NCBI GenBank assembly: GCA_021828255.1
Contig: JAKASB010000004.1
Location: forward strand, 1-40,097
Direction: 5' to 3'
DNA from: a bacterium
GTDB lineage: Bacteria; SZUA-79; Acidulodesulfobacterales; Acidulodesulfobacteraceae
Length of the DNA: 40,097 bases
Every line of letters begins with the position of its first letter. The stretch's first letter is position 1. The notes under the pieces were generated by a model. The model searched no databases, had not been told where the DNA came from, and saw nothing but the letters and a program-made list of their open reading frames with translations. The position numbers were made by a program, and so were the translations under genes. This document shows, one piece after another, positions 34,899-40,097 of this stretch.

Positions 34899-36461
34899 AT
34901 GGGCGATAATCAATTTAAAAAAATTAAAATATTCGATACTACTTTAAGAGACGGCGAACAGTCTCCCGGAGCAAGTATGAACATAGAAGAAAAATTAAAT
35001 CTTGCGCGCCAGCTTTCCCGGCTTGGGGTCGATGTCATAGAAGCCGGTTTTCCAATTGCTTCCGAAGGCGACTTTGAAGCCGTAAAGACTATAGCTATGG
35101 AGATAAAAGGAGCCGAGATAGCAGGGCTTGCAAGGGCAAACGAAAAAGATATATACAGGGCATATTCCGCTGTCAAATATGCTGCAAAACCTGTTATACA
35201 TACGTTTATAGCTACGTCCGACGTGCATCTTAAATATAAACTTAAAATAACCCGGGACGAATTATACGAAAGAGCCGTCGACATGGTAAAATATGCCAAA
35301 TCGTTTACGGAAAATATCGAGTTTTCCGCCGAAGACGCCTCGCGGTCGGATTTAGATTTTTTATGCAGGGTAATAGAAGGAGTTATAGAAGCAGGCGCAA
35401 CAACCGTCAATATTCCGGACACTGTCGGATATGCTACCCCGTTTGAGTTTTTTAATTTTATAAAAAATATAAGAGAAAGGGTAAGAGGTATAGGGAATAT
35501 TATACTTAGCGTTCACTGTCATAACGATTTAGGCTTAGGTACGGCAAATTCTCTGTCGGCGATTTTAGCCGGAGCAAATCAGGTCGAATGTACTATTAAC
35601 GGCATCGGGGAAAGAGCCGGAAATGCGGCGCTTGAAGAAATAGTAATGGCTTTAGACGTCAGAAAAGATATATATAATGCGGTTACCGGTATAAACACGA
35701 CTGAAATATACAGGTCTTCCCAGCTTTTAACCCACATAACCGGAATATCGGTTCAACAGAATAAAGCAATAGTAGGCAAAAATGCTTTTGCACACGAAGC
35801 CGGTATTCATCAGGACGGTGTATTAAAGGAAAAAACTACGTACGAAATTATGACTCCGGAACGCGTAGGAAGACAGTCTAACGAGTTAGTATTAGGAAAA
35901 CATTCGGGGAAACATGCTTTTAAAGAAAAGATTTTATCTTTAGGTTATTTGTTGAATGATGAAGAAATCGAAAAAGCTTTTGTCAAATTTAAGAATCTGG
36001 CGGACAGAAAAAAAGATATTTACGACGAAGATATAGATTCCCTTATTGCAAAATCTCATCCTCTTGAAAAATATGAGCTAAAATACGTTAACGTCGTATG
36101 CGGCGATACGGTTTCACCTCTTTCTATGGTAAAAGTTATGGTTGACGGTGAATTAAAACATGATTCTTCATGCGGAAACGGTCCGGTAGATGCGGCAATA
36201 AACGCAATAGAAAAAATTATTAACTCAAAAGCGAAGGTTGTGGCTTATGAAGTCAAATCCATAAGGGGAACGACGGAGGCGCAGGGAGATGTTTCCATTA
36301 CCATAGAAGATGCAGATAATGGAAGCAACATTACAGGAAGAAGCGCCCATACCGATATCGTAGTCGCAAGCGCAAAGGCATACGTCAATGCTTTAAACAA
36401 ACTGTACGTTCATAATAAAAATACCGGTAAACCAGCCTGCGAAATGGAAATACATGCATAA
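34899..36461 (+). CDS. leuA: 2-isopropylmalate synthase
   Basis: Condenses acetyl-CoA with 2-ketoisovalerate in the first step of leucine synthesis. The DRE-TIM catalytic motif is FDTTLRDGEQSPGASM (13-28). HCHNDLGLGTANSL is the metal-binding signature and FAHEAGIHQDGVLK follows in the linker. The C-terminal regulatory domain begins near 390 (YELKYVNVVCGDTV) and probably senses leucine. Length (520 aa) is typical. Preceded by GGAGG. A 97-base AT-rich gap with a small palindrome follows. Confidence 0.97.
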   Translation: MGDNQFKKIKIFDTTLRDGEQSPGASMNIEEKLNLARQLSRLGVDVIEAGFPIASEGDFEAVKTIAMEIKGAEIAGLARANEKDIYRAYSAVKYAAKPVIHTFIATSDVHLKYKLKITRDELYERAVDMVKYAKSFTENIEFSAEDASRSDLDFLCRVIEGVIEAGATTVNIPDTVGYATPFEFFNFIKNIRERVRGIGNIILSVHCHNDLGLGTANSLSAILAGANQVECTINGIGERAGNAALEEIVMALDVRKDIYNAVTGINTTEIYRSSQLLTHITGISVQQNKAIVGKNAFAHEAGIHQDGVLKEKTTYEIMTPERVGRQSNELVLGKHSGKHAFKEKILSLGYLLNDEEIEKAFVKFKNLADRKKDIYDEDIDSLIAKSHPLEKYELKYVNVVCGDTVSPLSMVKVMVDGELKHDSSCGNGPVDAAINAIEKIINSKAKVVAYEVKSIRGTTEAQGDVSITIEDADNGSNITGRSAHTDIVVASAKAYVNALNKLYVHNKNTGKPACEMEIHA

Positions 36462-36503
36462 TTCATAATCATAATTATAATACTAAATAATACTTATAGT
36501 TAA

Positions 36504-36519
36504 AATGTAAACTTACATT
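36504..36519. promoter_or_regulatory. Palindrome in the leuA-leuC gap, operator candidate
   Basis: AATGTAA AC TTACATT is a perfect 7-base inverted repeat with a 2-base centre, 40 bases before leuC. The size fits a dimeric repressor site, but it is a single copy in AT-rich DNA. Nothing else is seen in this 97-base gap. Confidence 0.3.
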
Positions 36520-36558
36520 AATTAAGTAATTAAGATTATAAATAAAAGAGGATAAAAT

Positions 36559-37830
36559 ATGGGAAGACCTTTAACTATTACGGAAAAAATAATTCAAAAT
36601 CATACTGATCTGGGTACCGTTGTTCCCGGCGATATCGTAAACGCTAGAGTCGATATTGCTCTCGGGAACGATATTACCGCTCCAATAGCCATAAAAGAGT
36701 TTGAGGTTATAGGAATAGACGAGGTTTTCGACAAAAAAAAAATTGCCTTAGTCCCAGACCACTTCGTTCCGAACAAAGATATATTGAGTGCAAAACAGGC
36801 TAAAATGTTAAGAGAGTTTGCAAAGAAGCATGATATCGAAAACTATTTCGAATGCGGGGAGATGGGAGTCGAACATGCGCTTTTGCCGGAAAAAGGCATA
36901 GTTTTGCCCGGAGACCTTGTTATAGGGGCAGATTCCCACACTTGCACTTACGGTGCTTTAGGGGCTTTCGCTACGGGGGTGGGCTCTACTGATCTCGCTT
37001 ATGCCTTTGCTTTCGGCGAGTTATGGCTTAAAGTCCCGGAATCCATAAAAGTGATTTTTGAAGGCAAGCCAAAAAAATGGGTATCAGGCAAAGACCTTGT
37101 TCTTTATCTTATCGGCAAGATAGGAGTAGAAGGGGCAAACTATATGGCTTTAGAGTTTACGGGAAACACGTTTAAGCATCTTGGAATGGCGGATAGATTT
37201 ACCATATCCAATATGGCTATAGAAGCAGGAGCAAAAAGCGGAATATTCGAACCCGATGAAATTACAGAAGATTATGTTAAAGGCAGGGCTAAGAGGGATT
37301 ATATATTTTATAAGAGCGACGAGGGTGCCGAATATGCTAAAGTTTTAAATTTTAATGCCGAATCCATTAATCCGCAGGTCGCCTTTCCACATCTTCCGGA
37401 AAACAGCATCGATATTAATGAGGCTTCGGCAAAAAACATTAAGATAGACCAGTCCGTCATAGGTTCCTGTACAAACGGAAGAATAGAAGATTTAAGAATC
37501 GCCGCAGGAGTTTTAAAAGGCAAAAAGATAGCAAAGTATTCAAGGCTTATCGTTATTCCCGCTACCCCAGGTATTTACAGAATGGCGGAGAAAGAAGGAC
37601 TTATAGATATATTTATGGATGCCGGCGCGGTAGTCAGCACTCCGACATGCGGGCCCTGCCTCGGCGGATACATGGGAATATTAGCCGACGGCGAAAGGGC
37701 TATATCTTCCACAAATAGAAACTTTAAAGGAAGAATGGGGGACGTAACAAGCGAAGTTTATCTTGCAAATCCGGCAGTATGCGCGGCATCCGCCATACTC
37801 GGTAAAATTGCAAGTCCAGACGAAGTATAA
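36559..37830 (+). CDS. leuC: 3-isopropylmalate dehydratase large subunit
   Basis: Aconitase-family enzyme isomerising 2- to 3-isopropylmalate. The N-terminus [25 protein letters not shown] and the 423-residue length are of the short (archaeal-like) LeuC type. [40 protein letters not shown] and [10 protein letters not shown] carry the 4Fe-4S ligand cysteines. It pairs with leuD 15 bases downstream. A good AGAGGA ribosome site precedes it. Confidence 0.95.
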   Translation: MGRPLTITEKIIQNHTDLGTVVPGDIVNARVDIALGNDITAPIAIKEFEVIGIDEVFDKKKIALVPDHFVPNKDILSAKQAKMLREFAKKHDIENYFECGEMGVEHALLPEKGIVLPGDLVIGADSHTCTYGALGAFATGVGSTDLAYAFAFGELWLKVPESIKVIFEGKPKKWVSGKDLVLYLIGKIGVEGANYMALEFTGNTFKHLGMADRFTISNMAIEAGAKSGIFEPDEITEDYVKGRAKRDYIFYKSDEGAEYAKVLNFNAESINPQVAFPHLPENSIDINEASAKNIKIDQSVIGSCTNGRIEDLRIAAGVLKGKKIAKYSRLIVIPATPGIYRMAEKEGLIDIFMDAGAVVSTPTCGPCLGGYMGILADGERAISSTNRNFKGRMGDVTSEVYLANPAVCAASAILGKIASPDEV

Positions 37831-37845
37831 TATATAGGAGAGGTT

Positions 37846-38343
37846 ATGATATTTAGCGGAAAAGTTTTTAAATTTGGAGACAATATAGATACCGATGCGA
37901 TTATGCCGGCAAGATATTTAAACGATTCAAGCGACGAAAACTTAAGAAAACATTGTATGGAAGACACAGGCGGATCATTTTCGTCAAAAGTATCTAAAGG
38001 AGACTTTATTGTCGCCGGAAATAATTTCGGTTGCGGTTCTTCGAGAGAGCATGCTCCGAGAGCTATTAAGGTCAGCGGAGTGCCGGTTGTAATAGCTAAG
38101 AGTTTTGCAAGGATTTTTTACCGTAATGCCTTTAACATAGGACTATTTATACTTGAAGCCGATACTGACGGAATAGACAACGGTGATATATTGGAAGTTG
38201 ATACCGATACCGGAGAAATTAAAAACAAAACAAAAAACGCCGTTGTAAAAGCCAAGCCTATCCCTAAATTTATGTCTGAACTTGTTAACGCAGGCGGTTT
38301 GATTGCATATGCCAAAAAAAAGATTAAGGAGGGTAAGAAATAA
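37846..38343 (+). CDS. leuD: 3-isopropylmalate dehydratase small subunit
   Basis: The swivelling-domain partner of LeuC, 165 residues (the short form that pairs with short LeuC). FGDNIDTDAIMPARYL is at the N-terminus and GNNFGCGSSREHAPRAIK is the substrate-binding loop. ARIFYRNAFNIGLFILEA is also typical. The ribosome site is AGGAGAGG. It is 3 bases before leuB, so the genes are co-transcribed. Confidence 0.96.
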   Translation: MIFSGKVFKFGDNIDTDAIMPARYLNDSSDENLRKHCMEDTGGSFSSKVSKGDFIVAGNNFGCGSSREHAPRAIKVSGVPVVIAKSFARIFYRNAFNIGLFILEADTDGIDNGDILEVDTDTGEIKNKTKNAVVKAKPIPKFMSELVNAGGLIAYAKKKIKEGKK

Positions 38344-38346
38344 GTT

Positions 38347-39426
38347 ATGGTAAAATTAGCTCTTTTTGCCGGCGACGGAATCGGAGCTGAAGTTGCGGGC
38401 GAAGCAGTTAACGTATTAAAGTTTTTATTCAATTCTAATTCCGTCAGATACGAAATAGAAGAAGACCTTGTGGGAGGAGCTTCTTACGACGAATATAAAA
38501 AACCTATAACGGAAAGAGCCCTCAAACTGGCGAAAGAGGCGGATGCGGTTATTTTTGGAGCCGTAGGCGGACCTAAATGGGAATCTCTTCCCATTGAACT
38601 GAGACCCGAAAAGGCGCTCTTAACATTAAGATACGACCTTGAACTATACGCAAATTTAAGACCGGCAAAGATTTACGATGAACTTATCGATGCTTCGCCG
38701 TTAAAAAAAGACGTCGTTCAGGGAACCGATATGATGATAGTAAGGGAACTGACCGGCGGCATATACTTCGGTCAGCCGAGAGGCGTTTTTGATTTGGAAG
38801 ACGGACAGAAAAAGGGTGTTAATACATTAGTTTATACAACGAAAGAGATAGAAAGAATAGCTAAGATAGCCTTTGAAATTGCGAGAAAAAGAAGAAAGAA
38901 AGTTTTATCGGTAGATAAAGCCAACGTTCTGGAATGTACCGAGTTATGGAGAAACGTCGTTGCCGAGGTAGCCAAAGAATATCCCGATGTAGAATTAAGC
39001 AATATGTATGTGGATAACTGTTCTATGCAGCTTATAAGACAACCTAGGTCTTTCGACGTTATCGTAACGACTAATATGTTTGGGGATATACTCAGCGATG
39101 AATCTTCGATGGCCTGTGGTTCTATAGGAATGCTTCCGTCGGCGAGCCTTAATGGCAAAAAAGGAATGTATGAGCCGATTCACGGAAGCGCGCCGGATAT
39201 TGCCGGTCAAAATAAAGCCAATCCCGTTGCCGCTATTTTATCCGTTGCGATGATGCTTAGATACAGTTTTGATATGGATAATCTTGCCGAAAAAATAGAA
39301 AATGCCGTAGAAAAAGTTATTAAAAACGGATACAGGACTGCCGATATTTATTCAAATGCCGCTGGAACGAAACTTGTAGGTACTAAAGAAATGGGCAAAG
39401 CGGTCATAGACGAATTAAAACCTTAA
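38347..39426 (+). CDS. leuB: 3-isopropylmalate dehydrogenase
   Basis: NAD-dependent decarboxylating dehydrogenase of leucine synthesis, 359 residues. [19 protein letters not shown] is at the N-terminus, [18 protein letters not shown] in the first domain, and [15 protein letters not shown] at about 135-150. The signature [26 protein letters not shown] and the nucleotide-binding [20 protein letters not shown] follow. The ribosome site GGAGG lies in the end of leuD. It is probably the last gene before an AT palindrome and a REP-like hairpin. Confidence 0.97.
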   Translation: MVKLALFAGDGIGAEVAGEAVNVLKFLFNSNSVRYEIEEDLVGGASYDEYKKPITERALKLAKEADAVIFGAVGGPKWESLPIELRPEKALLTLRYDLELYANLRPAKIYDELIDASPLKKDVVQGTDMMIVRELTGGIYFGQPRGVFDLEDGQKKGVNTLVYTTKEIERIAKIAFEIARKRRKKVLSVDKANVLECTELWRNVVAEVAKEYPDVELSNMYVDNCSMQLIRQPRSFDVIVTTNMFGDILSDESSMACGSIGMLPSASLNGKKGMYEPIHGSAPDIAGQNKANPVAAILSVAMMLRYSFDMDNLAEKIENAVEKVIKNGYRTADIYSNAAGTKLVGTKEMGKAVIDELKP

Positions 39427-39432
39427 TCCCGC

Positions 39433-39451
39433 AATATAATTCTATTATATT
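39433..39451. terminator. Weak AT hairpin after leuB
   Basis: AATATAAT TCT ATTATATT is a perfect 8-base inverted repeat just after the leuB stop. The stem has no G or C and no strict T-run follows, so termination here would be weak. Confidence 0.3.
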
Positions 39452-39517
39452 TAATAGATTCTCTAATTGCAGGAGGATTACGGTAAATCATATTACGGCA
39501 TAGAAGATTACCTGCAT

Positions 39518-39563
39518 AACTCCCCTCCTTAAAAGGAGGGGTGCCCGTCAGGGCGGAGTGGTT
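39518..39563. repeat. GC-rich double hairpin, REP/MITE-like element
   Basis: CCCCTCCTT AA AAGGAGGGG forms a 9-base-pair stem (39522-39541), followed by GCCC GTCA GGGC (39543-39554) and GGAGTGGTT, which nearly complements the AACTCC at the left edge. The GC content contrasts sharply with surrounding DNA. From memory, AACCACTCCGCCCTGACGGG-like units are common dispersed repeats in many bacteria. The remainder of the 190-base gap before asd has nothing else I recognise. Confidence 0.65.
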
Positions 39564-39616
39564 ATTTTCTATTGTAGGATTAAGGTAAAAAATATAAAGA
39601 TTGACATGTGAACGAT

Positions 39617-40097
39617 ATGAAAAAAGGAAAATATAACGTCGCCATAATGGGAGCTACCGGTCTTGTCGGCAGAGAATTTATAGAAATATTGGAACAGAGA
39701 AATTTTCCGGTCGGAGAACTTTATCTTTTTGCTTCCGAAAACTCTCTCGGCGAAACCATAAAATTTAAAGGCGAAGATTATATTGTGGATGCTTTGAAAG
39801 AAGATTCTTTTAAGAAAAAGAATATCGATATAGTCTTATCCAGTCCGGGAGGAAAGGTAAGCTCAAGGTTTTCGCCTATTGCCGCAAAGGAAGGAGCAGT
39901 AGTTATCGATAATACGTCTTATTTCAGGATGGACGAAGATGTTCCATTAGTAGTTCCTGAAGTTAACCCGGACGATATAAAATATTATTCAAAAAAAAAT
40001 ATAATAGCGAATCCGAATTGTTCCACTATTCAAATGGTCGTGCCGCTTAAACCTATTCACGACAGGTATAAAATAAAAAGGATAGTCGTATCTACAT
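39617..40097 (+). CDS. asd: Aspartate-semialdehyde dehydrogenase, N-terminal part (cut by window end)
   Basis: Not in the ORF track because it runs off the window. The first 160 residues are MKKGKYNVAIMGATGLVGRE, then SSPGGKVSSRFSPIAAKEGAVVIDNTS. The active-site cysteine is at about C135 in ANPNCSTIQMVVPL. The NADP motif GATGLVG is normal. Asd reduces aspartyl phosphate to the semialdehyde for lysine, threonine and methionine. GTG 39608 is a possible alternative start in the same frame, three codons earlier. leuB followed by asd is a familiar proteobacterial order. Confidence 0.95.
   Translation, partial: MKKGKYNVAIMGATGLVGREFIEILEQRNFPVGELYLFASENSLGETIKFKGEDYIVDALKEDSFKKKNIDIVLSSPGGKVSSRFSPIAAKEGAVVIDNTSYFRMDEDVPLVVPEVNPDDIKYYSKKNIIANPNCSTIQMVVPLKPIHDRYKIKRIVVST

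Overview
This 40 kb window is a densely packed, visibly AT-rich bacterial chromosome segment. It carries amino-acid and housekeeping biosynthesis genes with short intergenic gaps (none over about 300 bases) and many overlapping or abutting genes. The ilvD-ilvB-ilvN-ilvC-psd-pssA-leuA-leuC-leuD-leuB-asd order is one I know from former Deltaproteobacteria such as Geobacter. Together with futalosine-type menaquinone synthesis (mqnA) and an electron-bifurcating NfnAB-type pair, it suggests an anaerobic Gram-negative deltaproteobacterium-like organism. An AT-rich acidophilic/sediment lineage such as Sva0485 is possible, but this is an inference from layout and base composition, not a proven assignment.

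Layout. (1) 37-5388: a class V aminotransferase and serA (serine), hisZ (histidine regulation) and purA (purines). (2) 5398-11357: a methyltransferase, an ABC-2 membrane protein, a membrane-anchored phosphodiesterase-like protein, galT, a HAD phosphatase whose reading frame has no ATG/GTG/TTG start, and mqnA. (3) 11344-15949: a convergent orphan sensor kinase, a SurA-like exported protein, queD, a PilO-like/TPR membrane protein and a secreted protein of three Ig-like repeats. (4) 15950-18904: tRNA-Cys, nfnA-nfnB and tRNA-Leu, with palindromic repeat elements in both gaps. (5) 18941-26133: pheS and pheT, normally adjacent, are separated by an antisense UvrD-like helicase with a long unrecognised N-terminus and by an overlapping phosphoribosyltransferase/DprA-like pair. 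(6) 26140-28270: a clear sigma-70-like promoter, then rseP, tsaB and a small DUF465-type protein. (7) 28317-40097: branched-chain amino-acid genes, with phosphatidylethanolamine synthesis (psd, pssA) embedded, then a REP-like hairpin repeat and the start of asd.

How they work together. Region 7 covers every step from pyruvate to 2-ketoisovalerate and on to the leucine precursor, and asd opens the aspartate family. Regions 1 and 2 feed serine, purine, histidine and quinone supply. The part most likely to hide a distinct system is 19983-23658. The phosphoribosyltransferase plus DprA-like pair has the same domain composition as the ShosTA toxin-antitoxin/anti-phage system. It sits with a divergent helicase inside the pheS-pheT gap and directly upstream of the essential pheT. 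The second most interesting spot is the galT/HAD junction, where a slippery heptamer and a missing start codon point to unusual translation initiation or a -1 frameshift.
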